64,000 nt of DNA, from the NCBI RefSeq assembly GCF_036053395.1, contig NZ_CP107942.1, positions 4,368,501 through 4,432,500 of the forward strand, given 5' to 3'. The first letter of the stretch is position 1; the number at the start of each line of letters is the position of its first letter. A model generated the notes under the pieces. The model did no database searches. It had not been told where the DNA came from and saw only the letters and a list, made by a program, of their open reading frames with translations. The stretch is from Actinoplanes sp. NBC_00393. GTDB lineage: Bacteria; Actinomycetota; Actinomycetes; Mycobacteriales; Micromonosporaceae. The position numbers and the translations under genes are program-made. This document shows positions 41,356 through 49,381 of this stretch, piece after piece.

Positions 41356-41415
41356 CCTTCGCGAGTCGCAAGGGGGGCGAAGGTTATTGCCATCGCTCTG
41401 TGACCCGGCTACCTT
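41356..41415. promoter_or_regulatory. nagZ promoter and inverted repeat in divergent gap
   Basis: TTGCCA (41387-41392), 17 bases, then TACCTT (41410-41415) form a good -35/-10 pair for nagZ. The -10 box ends 8 bases before its ATG at 41424, so the transcript is leaderless or nearly so. Just upstream, CCTTCGC (41356-41362) and GCGAAGG (41377-41383) form a 7-base inverted repeat suited to a dimeric regulator acting on both this promoter and the divergent serine hydrolase gene. Confidence 0.6.
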
Positions 41416-41423
41416 CCGAAACC

Positions 41424-43124
41424 ATGCGAACGCGTTTCGTCGCCCTCCTCGCAGTCGCCGCCGTCGCCGCGGCGCCGATCACCCCGGCCCATGCATCGTC
41501 ATCCATCGATGCCATTCTGGCCCGGATGACCTTGCCGGAGAAGGTCGGTCAGCTGTTCACCACGTACGCCTACGGCAACGACGCGAACACCGCGTCACCG
41601 GAGAATCGTCGCCTCTACGGCGTCGACACACCCGCCGAAGTCGTCGCGAAGTACCACCTCGGGGGCGTGATCTACTTCGCCTGGACGAACAGCCTGCAGA
41701 ACCCGCGACAGATCGCGACCCTCAGCAACGGGCTGCAGGCCGCCGCCACCGGCGTCCCGCTGAGCATCTCCACCGACCAGGAACACGGCGTGGTCACCCG
41801 GATGCCGGCGCCGGCCACCCAGTTCCCCGGCGGCATGGCCCTCGGCGCCGGCCGCAACCCGCTGGACGCGTACCGCACCGGGCAGGTCACCGGCGCCGAG
41901 CTGCGCGCGGCCGGCATCAACCAGGCCTGGGCGCCGGTCGCCGACGTCAACGTGAACCCGGCCAACCCGGTGATCGGCGTTCGCTCGTTCAGCAGCGACC
42001 CTCGCCTGGCCGCCGCACTGACCGCGAGTCAGGTCGCCGGTTTCCAAGTCGGCGCCAGGATCTCGGCGTCCGCCAAGCACTTCCCCGGCCACGGGGACAC
42101 CGCCACCGACAGTCACACCGGCCTGCCGGTGATCACCCACACCCGCGAGGAGTGGCAGCGCATCGACGCGCCACCGTTCCGGGCCGCGATCGCCGCCGGC
42201 GTCGACACGATCATGAGCGCCCACATCGTGGTGCCGGCGCTCGACCCGTCCGGCGACCCGGCGACGCTGTCGCGGCCGATCATCACCGGGCTGCTGCGCG
42301 AGGAGCTCGGCTACCGCGGGGTGATCGTCACCGACTCCCTGGAGATGGCCGCGGTGCGGCAGAAGTACGGCGACGACCGGGTGCCGGTGCTGGCGCTCAA
42401 AGCCGGCGTCGACATGCTGCTGATGCCGCCGAACATGCAGGTCGCGTACGACGCGGTGCTCGGCGCGGTGGGCTCCGGAGAACTCACCGAGGCCCGCATC
42501 GACCAGTCGGTGCGCCGGATCCTGGCCCTCAAGCAGAAACGCGGCGTGCTGACCGCCGCGCCGGCCGACCCGGCCGCCGCCGAACGGGTCGTCGGCTCAC
42601 CGGCCCACCTTCGCATCGCCCGGTCCGTCACCGACCGTACGGTCACCGCGATCCGCAACGACGCCGGCCTGCTCCCGTTAGCCGCCGGAAAGTCGGTGCT
42701 GGTCACCGGGTGGAACTCCAGCGCGTACAACACCATCGCGGCGCTGGCCGGCGCGATGGACGCGACACCGCTGATCGCCAACCAGCCGGACGACGCGAAG
42801 GTCGCCGAAGTGGTGACCGCGGCCCGTTCCCGGGACGTCACCGTGGTGCTGACCAACAATGCAGTCGACAGCCGGCAGCAGGCCCTGGTCGCGGCCCTGC
42901 TCGGGACCGGAAAACCGGTCGTGGTGGTGGCCGTCCGGAACCCGTACGACATCGCGTACCTGCCGGGCGTCACCTCCTACCTGGCCACTTACAGCTACAC
43001 CGGAGTCGCCATGGAGTCCCTCGCGAAGGTTCTGACCGGCGCGGTCGCGCCGCGCGGCAAGCTACCGGTCGAGATTCCGGACCTTTATCCGTACGGATAT
43101 GGGCTGACCTGGAGCGCAAGGTGA
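41424..43124 (+). CDS. nagZ: Secreted GH3 beta-N-acetylglucosaminidase (NagZ type)
   Basis: A 566-residue exported GH3 enzyme, signal MRTRFVALLAVAAVAAAPIT. The barrel domain has VPLSISTDQEHGVVTRMP, then KHFPGHGDTATDSH (K218 to H231), where Asp and His form the acid-base dyad special to NagZ, and GVIVTDSLEMAAV with nucleophile Asp304. A second alpha/beta domain follows (about 380-566). It removes GlcNAc from the non-reducing end of muropeptides, here outside the cell as in Bacillus. The stop overlaps the GTG of the NamZ-type gene by 4 bases (GTGA). Confidence 0.9.
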   Translation: MRTRFVALLAVAAVAAAPITPAHASSSIDAILARMTLPEKVGQLFTTYAYGNDANTASPENRRLYGVDTPAEVVAKYHLGGVIYFAWTNSLQNPRQIATLSNGLQAAATGVPLSISTDQEHGVVTRMPAPATQFPGGMALGAGRNPLDAYRTGQVTGAELRAAGINQAWAPVADVNVNPANPVIGVRSFSSDPRLAAALTASQVAGFQVGARISASAKHFPGHGDTATDSHTGLPVITHTREEWQRIDAPPFRAAIAAGVDTIMSAHIVVPALDPSGDPATLSRPIITGLLREELGYRGVIVTDSLEMAAVRQKYGDDRVPVLALKAGVDMLLMPPNMQVAYDAVLGAVGSGELTEARIDQSVRRILALKQKRGVLTAAPADPAAAERVVGSPAHLRIARSVTDRTVTAIRNDAGLLPLAAGKSVLVTGWNSSAYNTIAALAGAMDATPLIANQPDDAKVAEVVTAARSRDVTVVLTNNAVDSRQQALVAALLGTGKPVVVVAVRNPYDIAYLPGVTSYLATYSYTGVAMESLAKVLTGAVAPRGKLPVEIPDLYPYGYGLTWSAR

Positions 43125-44362
43125 AGCGCCGTGGCCTGCTGACCGCGGGTCTGGCCGGCGGAGCCGCGCTCTCGATGGGCGCCGCGAAACCGCAGCGGCG
43201 TGTGCAGACCGGGATGGACCGGCTCGCCGCCTCGAACTGGGACGCGCTGCGCGGCGAGCGCATCGGCGTCGTCTCCAACCCGACCGGTGTGGACCGCGAG
43301 TACCGGCACCTGGTCGACCGGATGCACGCCGACGGCGTCACCATCGGCGGCGTCTTCGGGCCCGAGCACGGCTTCCGTGGCTCGGCGCAGGCCGGCGGCA
43401 GCGAGGGCACCGGCACCGACGCCCGTACCGGGCTGACCGTCTACGACGCCTACCTCGCCACGCAGGCCAAGTGGGAGCAGATGTTCACCGCGGCGGGCGT
43501 ACGCACGGTGGTCTTCGACATCCAGGACGTCGGCGCCCGCTTCTACACCTACATCTACACGCTCTACGACTCGATGGCCGCCGCCGCCCGCCTCGGCCTG
43601 CGCTACGTGGTGCTGGACCGGCCGAATCCGATCGGCGGGCGCGCCTACGGGCCGATGATGACCGACGGCTTCACCTCCGGCGTGGGCCGGCTCAAGATCG
43701 TTCAGCAGCACGGCATGACCGTCGGTGAGCTGGCCCGGTTCTACAACGGCGAGTTCCTCTCCGGCGCCGTGAAGCTCGAGGTGATCACCTGTAGGGGCTG
43801 GACCGGGCGGCTGCGGGCCGGCGACACCGACCTGCCTTGGGTGCTGCCCAGCCCGAACATGCCCACCCCGGACACCGCGATCGTCTACCCCGGCACCGGC
43901 ATGTTCGAAGGGGTGTCGTCGCTGTCCGAGGGTCGTGGCACCACCCGGCCGTTCGAGCTGATCGGCGGGCCGGGCTTCGACTACCACTGGTGCGACCGGG
44001 TGATCGCGCTCGGTCTGCCGGGGGTGGAGTTCCGGGAGGCGTACTTCACGCCGACCTTCAACAAGTTCACCAACCAACTGTGCGCCGGAATCGAGGTGAA
44101 GGTGACCGACCAGGCGGCCTTCGATCCGATCCGGACCGCGGTCGGAATGCTGGTGGAGGCCCGCAAAGAAGCGGCGTTCACCTGGCGTCTCGACAGCGGG
44201 ACCCGGTACTGGATCGATCTGCTGACCGGATCCACCCGGCTACGCACGATGATCGATGCGGGGGCGTCGACCAGCGAGGTGGTCGGGGCGTGGGCCGGGG
44301 AGCTGGCCGCGTTCGAGAAACAGCGCCGGCCGTACCTGCTCTATCCACGGTACGGCTCGTGA
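43121..44362 (+). CDS. namZ: DUF1343 exo-beta-N-acetylmuramidase (NamZ type)
   Basis: A 413-residue exported protein of the DUF1343/YbbC family, whose Bacillus member NamZ releases MurNAc from the non-reducing end of glycan chains. The start KRRGLLTAGLAGGAALSMGA is a short Tat-like signal. Family motifs: RIGVVSNPTGVDREYRHLVD, GVFGPEHGFRGSAQAG with Glu82, VVFDIQDVGARFYTYIYTLY, VVLDRPNPIGG, WVLPSPNMPTPDTAIVYPGT and SLSEGRGTTRPFELIG. GTG 43121 is translationally coupled to nagZ. The 3' end overlaps the convergent kinase gene by 22 bases. Together with NagZ it would trim chains from the non-reducing end. Confidence 0.9.
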   Translation: MKRRGLLTAGLAGGAALSMGAAKPQRRVQTGMDRLAASNWDALRGERIGVVSNPTGVDREYRHLVDRMHADGVTIGGVFGPEHGFRGSAQAGGSEGTGTDARTGLTVYDAYLATQAKWEQMFTAAGVRTVVFDIQDVGARFYTYIYTLYDSMAAAARLGLRYVVLDRPNPIGGRAYGPMMTDGFTSGVGRLKIVQQHGMTVGELARFYNGEFLSGAVKLEVITCRGWTGRLRAGDTDLPWVLPSPNMPTPDTAIVYPGTGMFEGVSSLSEGRGTTRPFELIGGPGFDYHWCDRVIALGLPGVEFREAYFTPTFNKFTNQLCAGIEVKVTDQAAFDPIRTAVGMLVEARKEAAFTWRLDSGTRYWIDLLTGSTRLRTMIDAGASTSEVVGAWAGELAAFEKQRRPYLLYPRYGS

Positions 44363-45324
44363 GGGCTGCCGGTCAGCCGGGCGTGCACCACCGGCGCCAC
44401 GGGGGAGCCGGTGAGCCGGCCGACGGCCAGCGCGGCCGCCCCGGCGGCGCCGTTCAGCGCCATCCGGGGCACCGCGCCGGTACGCGACACCAGGCCGGTA
44501 CGCACCGCCCTGCTGACCGGACCGGGCCGGAGCAACACCGACCCGGCCAGCACCACGACAGCGTCGGGTGGCGGCCCGACGCTGTCGTAGGTGTGCAGCA
44601 GCCGGGTGGCCGCCTCGGCGCAGATCCGGGCGGCCACCGGGTCGCCGTCCTCGGCGGCGGCGCTCACCGCGGGCGCAAGCCGGCCGAGCGCGGCCGGCGG
44701 AACAGCGAAGGCTGCGGCGAGCAGGGCCTGCGCGAGGTCTTCCGGCTCGGTGCCGTTGGTTTCGAAATGGGCGCTTGCGGCGCCGACCAGGCCGGTCAAC
44801 TCGCCGCGGCCGTCCAGCGCAGCCAGCGCAGCGCGCAACGCACGCACTCCGATCCACACCGCGGAACCTTCGTCGCCGAGCAGCCACCCGTACCCGTCGC
44901 AACGTCGCCGGAGCACTCCGCCGCTGAAGCGGGCGGCCAGCGCACCGGTTCCGGACAGCAGCAGCACCCCATCGGGCTCGGCCGCGCCGGCCGCGTAGGC
45001 CACCTCCAGATCAGTCACCGTGACCATTTCGCCGGTCAAACCGGCGTCCCGCCAGGCCGTTGCCGCGGCCGCACGGAACGCGTCACGCCCGGCCCCGGCC
45101 GAGCCGGCCGCACCGAGAACACCGAGAGCCACATCCGTACGATCAACGCCGTCCAACGCCGCGGAGAGTGCCACCGTGAGCGTCGCGCTCACCTCGCCGC
45201 CGCTGCTGTTGCGGTTGGCGCCACCGGCCTCACCCCGGCCGACCACGGCGCCGTCGACCGTCGCCACCACACACCGGGTGGTCGTCGCTCCCGCGTCCAC
45301 GCCGACCACGAACGTCGCGCTCAT
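44341..45324 (-). CDS. BadF/BadG-family amino-sugar kinase (GlcNAc/MurNAc kinase-like)
   Basis: A 327-residue ASKHA-fold kinase: MSATFVVGVDAGATTTRCVV (phosphate-1 loop), GVLLLSGTGALAARFSGGVL (phosphate-2), GYGWLLGDEGSAVWIGVRAL (the GWxxGDEGS signature of this family), and PPPDAVVVLAGSVLL. Known members phosphorylate GlcNAc, and MurK of Clostridium phosphorylates both MurNAc and GlcNAc at O6. With ABC import the sugar enters unphosphorylated, so this kinase would make the MurQ substrate. The ATG at 45324 follows a TATTCT -10 box by 6 bases (leaderless). It diverges from the RpiR regulator. Confidence 0.86.
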   Translation of the reverse strand: MSATFVVGVDAGATTTRCVVATVDGAVVGRGEAGGANRNSSGGEVSATLTVALSAALDGVDRTDVALGVLGAAGSAGAGRDAFRAAAATAWRDAGLTGEMVTVTDLEVAYAAGAAEPDGVLLLSGTGALAARFSGGVLRRRCDGYGWLLGDEGSAVWIGVRALRAALAALDGRGELTGLVGAASAHFETNGTEPEDLAQALLAAAFAVPPAALGRLAPAVSAAAEDGDPVAARICAEAATRLLHTYDSVGPPPDAVVVLAGSVLLRPGPVSRAVRTGLVSRTGAVPRMALNGAAGAAALAVGRLTGSPVAPVVHARLTGSPHEPYRG

Positions 45325-45329
45325 GCTTG

Positions 45330-45371
45330 AAGAATATTGACCAGCACCCCCGAGCAAAGGAAAAGAATATT
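45330..45371. promoter_or_regulatory. Paired AAGAATATT operator between kinase and RpiR genes
   Basis: AAGAATATT occurs at 45330-45338 and 45363-45371, 33 bases apart (about three helical turns), within the 48-base gap of two divergent genes. The first copy contains the kinase -10 box (TATTCT, minus strand). The second, GAATATTC (45365-45372), is a perfect 8-base palindrome touching the RpiR start. The AT-rich pair stands out in this sequence and is the likely binding site of the RpiR protein. Confidence 0.65.
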
Positions 45372-45372
45372 C

Positions 45373-46260
45373 ATGACAGCCGAAACGGTGGTTCGAGCGC
45401 GGGGCCTGCTGCCGACGCTGTCTCCCGCTGAGCAGCGGGTGGCCCAGGTGATCATCGACGAGGCGGCCACCGCCTCCCGGCTCACCATCACCGACCTCGC
45501 CGAGCGGGCCGGCTCCAGCGAGACCACGGTGATCCGGTTCTGCCGGGCGATGGGCTTCGCCGGCTACTCCGAGCTGCGGCTGACCCTGGCCACCGAGGCG
45601 GGTCGCGCCTCCGAGGCCGCCGCCGCCTCGGACGAGCCGGTCGGCAGCGACATCAGCGAGAGCGACGACCTCGCCCAGGTGGTCAAGAAGATCGCCTTCG
45701 CCGACGCCCGGGCGGTCGAGGAGACCGCCTCGCAGATCGACATCGCGGTGCTGGAACAGGTCGTCGACCTGGTCGCCGGCGCCCGGCGCGTCGACATCTA
45801 CGGGGTCGGCGCCAGCGCCTTCGTGGCGCTGGACTTCCAGCAGAAGCTCTTCCGGATCGGCCGCATCGCGTACGCGTGGAGCGACACCCACCTGGCCCTG
45901 ACCAGCGCCGCCCTGCTCGACGAGCGCGACGTGGCGTTCGGGATCTCGCACACCGGCACGACCACCGACACCATCGACGCCTTCACCGAGGCCAAACGGC
46001 ACGGCGCCCGTACCGTCGCGCTGACCAACTTCCCGAAGACGCCGATCACCCGGGTCGCCGACCTGGTGCTGACCACCGCCGCCCGGGAGACCACGTTCCG
46101 CTCCGGCGCGATGGCCAGCCGGCTCGCCCAGCTCACCGTCATCGACTGCGTGTTCGTCGGCGTCGCCCAGCGCACCTACCAGCAGACCCGCACCAACCTC
46201 GACGTCACCTACGCGGCGATCCGCGGACGCCGCCTCGGCACCGAGCGGGGTCGCGGGTGA
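45373..46260 (+). CDS. RpiR-family regulator (MurR-like)
   Basis: A 295-residue regulator. The N-terminal HTH_6 domain is LLPTLSPAEQRVAQVIIDEA and LAERAGSSETTVIRFCRAMG, and the C-terminal SIS domain is ARRVDIYGVGASAFVALDFQ, AFGISHTGTTTDTIDAFTEA, VALTNFPKTPITRVADLVLT. RpiR proteins sense phosphosugars. Its coupling to murQ (GTGA overlap) points to MurNAc-6-phosphate or GlcNAc-6-phosphate, as for MurR. ATG 45373 is chosen because AAAGGAAAAG precedes it; TTG 45337 lacks such a site. It probably represses itself, murQ and the divergent kinase through the paired AAGAATATT motif. Confidence 0.9.
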   Translation: MTAETVVRARGLLPTLSPAEQRVAQVIIDEAATASRLTITDLAERAGSSETTVIRFCRAMGFAGYSELRLTLATEAGRASEAAAASDEPVGSDISESDDLAQVVKKIAFADARAVEETASQIDIAVLEQVVDLVAGARRVDIYGVGASAFVALDFQQKLFRIGRIAYAWSDTHLALTSAALLDERDVAFGISHTGTTTDTIDAFTEAKRHGARTVALTNFPKTPITRVADLVLTTAARETTFRSGAMASRLAQLTVIDCVFVGVAQRTYQQTRTNLDVTYAAIRGRRLGTERGRG

Positions 46261-47204
46261 GGCCCGTCGACGAGGTCCCGCTGTCGCGGACCGAACAGCG
46301 CAACCCCCGCAGCTCGACCATCGACCGGATGTCCACCCTCGAACTGCTGAGCCTGATCAACGCCGAGGACTGCCTGGTCCCGGTCGCGGTCGCCGACGTG
46401 CTGCCGGCACTCGCCGCCGCCGTCGAACTGGCCGTGACCGCGCTCGCTGCCGGGCACCGCGTGCACTACTTCGGCGCGGGCACCTCCGGGCGGATCGCCG
46501 TGCTGGACGCGGCCGAGCTGATCCCCACCTTCGGCCTCGAACCCGACCGGGTGGTCGCACACATCGCGGGCGGGACGTCGGCGCTCACCCGGCCGTCCGA
46601 GGCAGCCGAGGACGACGAGACCGCCGGAGCGGCGGCTGCCGCCGAGGTCAGCGAGGGAGACCTGGTCGTCGGAGTCACGGCCAGCGGGCGTACGCCGTAC
46701 GTCCGAGCTGCCCTGTCCACGGCCCGGGCCCGCGGCGCGCGCACTGTCCTGGTCTCCGCCAACCCCGCGTCCCCCATCGCCCCCGCGGTCGACGTCCACG
46801 TCGCGCCGGACACCGGCCCGGAAGTGCTGACCGGCTCCACCCGGATGAAGGCGGGGACCGCGCAGAAGCTGGTCCTCAACGCATTCTCGACGGCGACGAT
46901 GGTGCGGCTGGGCCGCACCTATTCGAACCTGATGACCGACATGCTGGCCAGCAACGCCAAACTGCGCGACCGCCAGCTGCGCATCCTGGCCGAAGCCACC
47001 GGCGCCGATCTGGCCCAGTGCCGCCAGGCCCTGCTGTCCGCCGGCGGCGACGCCAAGGTCGCGGTGGTGACGCTGATCGCCGGCGCCAGCACCGAGGCGG
47101 CCGGCCAGGCCTTGGTCGAGACCGAAGGCCACGTCCACCAGGCGCTGCGGCTGCTGGATCACCGCTCGCCGCTCAGGGCCGGCGCAGAGCACCCCCCGGA
47201 CTAG
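46257..47204 (+). CDS. murQ: N-acetylmuramic acid 6-phosphate etherase MurQ
   Basis: A 315-residue SIS-domain lyase that splits D-lactate from MurNAc-6-phosphate to give GlcNAc-6-phosphate. Motifs: RTEQRNPRSSTIDRMSTLEL (N-terminal family signature), RVHYFGAGTSGRIAVLDAAE, TPTFG-like region IPTFGLEPDRVVAHIAGG, VVGVTASGRTPYVRAAL, PEVLTGSTRMKAGTAQKLV and the C-terminal helical tail with CRQALLSAGGDAKVAVV. Cytoplasmic. GTG 46257 overlaps the TGA of the RpiR gene. Its presence fixes the region as MurNAc catabolism rather than plain chitin use. Confidence 0.95.
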   Translation: MRPVDEVPLSRTEQRNPRSSTIDRMSTLELLSLINAEDCLVPVAVADVLPALAAAVELAVTALAAGHRVHYFGAGTSGRIAVLDAAELIPTFGLEPDRVVAHIAGGTSALTRPSEAAEDDETAGAAAAAEVSEGDLVVGVTASGRTPYVRAALSTARARGARTVLVSANPASPIAPAVDVHVAPDTGPEVLTGSTRMKAGTAQKLVLNAFSTATMVRLGRTYSNLMTDMLASNAKLRDRQLRILAEATGADLAQCRQALLSAGGDAKVAVVTLIAGASTEAAGQALVETEGHVHQALRLLDHRSPLRAGAEHPPD

Positions 47205-47948
47205 CCGACGCCGTCGTGGCGATCTGGCCGAACCTCGCCCGGTCACGATCGTCGCCGCGTAACGCATCAACCGATCCGACAACCGCAACTCACGCACATG
47301 CATCCCTTCACCACACCGGCGCAAGCATGACCTCAGCGCGTTACGGCCGGTGCGGAATCCGGTCTCGGAGCAGCAACGCGATGGCTTCTTCCATGCGGCG
47401 GGTCCGGGTGTCGGGCCGCTTCGCTTCGTCGATCCAGGCGAGGATCCGGTGGTGATCGCGACGGCCGACGGTGGCGAGGAATGCCGCCATGCCGACGCCC
47501 CACACCAGCATGATCGCGAACCCAGCCAGCACTCTCCACTGGTTGTGTGGGGACGGCTACGGCGTGGGTTGCGGTGTCGACCGCAGCGGAGAGACGGGTG
47601 ACCTGCGAAGCACCCGCGCGGCGCGCTCGGCGTCCTCGACGACCACCGGCTCGCCCACGGCCGTATCGAAGGTGACGGGCGCGGCGGCAGGAAGGATCTG
47701 CCGGACGACCGTGTCACGTTGTGCGTGTTCACCCAGTGGCGGCCACCGCCCGGGCTCTTACGCCAGCGGCCCTGGCGTCGGTACCTCGTCACCCGTCACA
47801 CCACCGGCGCCGCGTTCGCATCGCAGGAGAATAGCCACAGCTCCTGGCCACTTCTGAGCTGGACCCAGCCTGTCCACCAGCTCTGATCCCGTGCCCCTGA
47901 CCTCGTTCGCAGCCCGTCGCCGGGTCACCCTCGTGGAAGGATGAGGCC
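47205..47948. other. Low-coding stretch, probably decayed
   Basis: Apart from a small membrane ORF (47341-47532) no convincing intact gene is seen in these 744 bases. On the minus strand one frame from GTG 47928 to TAG 47557 would encode about 123 residues, with coding-like codon use in its second half (RDTVVRQILPAAAPVTFDTA and on), but a TAA at 47760-47758 interrupts it. Codon bias is mixed and frames change, which suggests a broken gene. Confidence 0.35.
47341..47532 (-). CDS. Small putative membrane protein
   Basis: A possible 63-residue protein: one membrane helix (MLAGFAIMLVWGVGMAAFLA) followed by a basic/acidic helical tail (RILAWIDEAKRPDTRTRRME and EAIALLLRDRIPHRP). It resembles the short-C-terminal-domain (SHOCT-like) membrane proteins of actinomycetes, in which a helix is followed by a short amphipathic segment. 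The start is GTG 47532 with GGAG close upstream. No partner can be suggested, and the surrounding stretch is poor in genes, so this may be a remnant. Confidence 0.4.
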   Translation of the reverse strand: MLAGFAIMLVWGVGMAAFLATVGRRDHHRILAWIDEAKRPDTRTRRMEEAIALLLRDRIPHRP

Positions 47949-48398
47949 GTGGAGATCATTCCGGGTGTGGGTGTGTCACTTGCCAAGATCGGCGATCGTC
48001 GGGAGGACGTCGAAGAACGCATCGGAGGTCCGGTCCACGGACCGGGTGGAAGAAAAGCCGTCTACGACACCACGCCCGGCATCGTCGTCGGCTACACGCC
48101 GGCGAACACCGTCGAAGTTGTCGAGATCGGATACTCCGGTGACGGCCGCGAGGAAGTGTTCTTCCAGGGCGTCCAGCTCACGTTCCGGTTCCTCGACGAC
48201 GTGGTCGCGGACCTCACTGCGAAGGGCTACACCAGCGCTCCGTCCGACATCGGCTTCAACTTCCACGCGGGCTTCGCAGTGTGGTCAATGGGATCACGGA
48301 CGGCTCAGGACCTCGACCCTGACGCCGCTGAGGACGACGAACGGGCAGTCGCCGAAGGGGTAACCGTCGCCCCGTACGCGCTCTTCGCCCAGAGCTGA
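47949..48398 (+). CDS. Hypothetical protein
   Basis: A 149-residue soluble protein I do not recognise. It begins with GTG 47949 (GAAGGA upstream) as EIIPGVGVSLAKIGDRREDV, continues VYDTTPGIVVGYTPANTVEV and FFQGVQLTFRFLDDVVADLT, and ends with an acidic segment. The alternating strand pattern and small size resemble immunity-type or SMI1-like proteins of polymorphic toxin systems, but no diagnostic motif is present and no toxin gene is adjacent. It has no signal peptide or membrane helix. Confidence 0.65.
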   Translation: MEIIPGVGVSLAKIGDRREDVEERIGGPVHGPGGRKAVYDTTPGIVVGYTPANTVEVVEIGYSGDGREEVFFQGVQLTFRFLDDVVADLTAKGYTSAPSDIGFNFHAGFAVWSMGSRTAQDLDPDAAEDDERAVAEGVTVAPYALFAQS

Positions 48399-48515
48399 AG
48401 GCCGGCGCCCGGCGGAGCCTGCGCCGGGACAGCCAGTGCAGCAGGTCCTCGGGGCGTTATGGGGCAACGGCCCTGGCCAGACGGCGGCCTTTCGCTGATC
48501 TCGTACCGTCGCCTC

Positions 48516-49220
48516 GTGCAGCTTGTTGAGATCCGGCGCTTTCCGGTGAAGTCCATGCTTGGCGAGGCGGTGCCGGCCGCCGACATAGGTGAACGCGGCT
48601 TGGCTGGTGACCGGCTGTGGGCGGCACGCGACGCGGACGGCAAGTTCGGCAGCGGCAAGAGCACCCGGCGATTCCGGCGAATGCCGGGCCTCTTTCGCCT
48701 TCGGGCATACGCCGCAGAGCCGGCTCCTGTCGTCGAGATGCCTGATGGTCGCTCCTACTCCGCCGATGACCCCGCCGGGCATCGAGCAGTCAGTGAGCTC
48801 CTCGGCCGCACGGTGACGCTCACCCCGGAGGCATCCATCCCGCACCATGACGAGGGCCCCGTCAGCCTGCTCACCACGGCATCTCTGCGGGCGTTGTCCC
48901 AGCTCAGCGGCGGCGAACCCGGCGGCGGGGAGGTCAATCCTCTACGGTTCCGGACCAACCTGCTGATCGATGGTGCCGGGGATGGGTTTCCAGAGGACAA
49001 CTGGTCAGGATGTCGGCTCCGCGTAGGTGCCGACGTTGTTCTGCGCATCGTCCGACCGCTCACCCGATGCGTGATGATCGACATGTCGCAGGATGGCGCG
49101 GTCGAGCGGAACGACCTGCTCAAGACCCTCGCCGACCATCATGAGATGACCTTCGGTGTCATGGCAGCCGTGGAACACCCGGGCCGAGTTGCCGCCGGCG
49201 ATCTGTGTACGTGGGCATGA
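48516..49220 (+). CDS. MOSC-domain protein
   Basis: A 234-residue protein with an N-terminal MOSC_N beta-barrel (VQLVEIRRFPVKSMLGEAV, GERGLAGDRLWAARDADGKF) and a MOSC domain (NPLRFRTNLLIDGAGDGFPE, GCRLRVGADVVLRIVRPLTR and then CVMIDM). In this family the Cys in TRCVM may bind a molybdenum cofactor sulfur; members take part in sulfur transfer or reduction of N-hydroxylated compounds (YcbX/mARC type). GTG 48516 is chosen because TACCGT, a -10 box, lies 6 bases upstream with no ribosome site, indicating a leaderless start. Confidence 0.85.
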   Translation: MQLVEIRRFPVKSMLGEAVPAADIGERGLAGDRLWAARDADGKFGSGKSTRRFRRMPGLFRLRAYAAEPAPVVEMPDGRSYSADDPAGHRAVSELLGRTVTLTPEASIPHHDEGPVSLLTTASLRALSQLSGGEPGGGEVNPLRFRTNLLIDGAGDGFPEDNWSGCRLRVGADVVLRIVRPLTRCVMIDMSQDGAVERNDLLKTLADHHEMTFGVMAAVEHPGRVAAGDLCTWA

Positions 49221-49381
49221 GCCGCCAGGACCTGCAGGCAGCGCCGCTGCTGTGCCGCTCAATGCCGACCCAGCGGAGGCCGACCGTGCGGCGCGCGCCG
49301 CGGCCATGACCGATGCGGGTCGATCGGTGATGATCTCGCGGCGCGCCGGCCCCACGACGCGGTGGAACCCACCGTGGTGCG

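Noticed and set aside
39344..44362. A single 1672-codon open frame on the plus strand across the salvage region
   Set aside because: It is antisense to the serine hydrolase and importer genes and merges out-of-frame DNA of nagZ into the NamZ gene. Only the part from 43121 has family motifs. High GC content keeps such frames open.
47471..47857. Plus-strand frame of 128 codons
   Set aside because: Composition is Ser/Gly/Arg-rich without structure or motif, no ribosome binding site, and it overlaps better-looking minus-strand frames.
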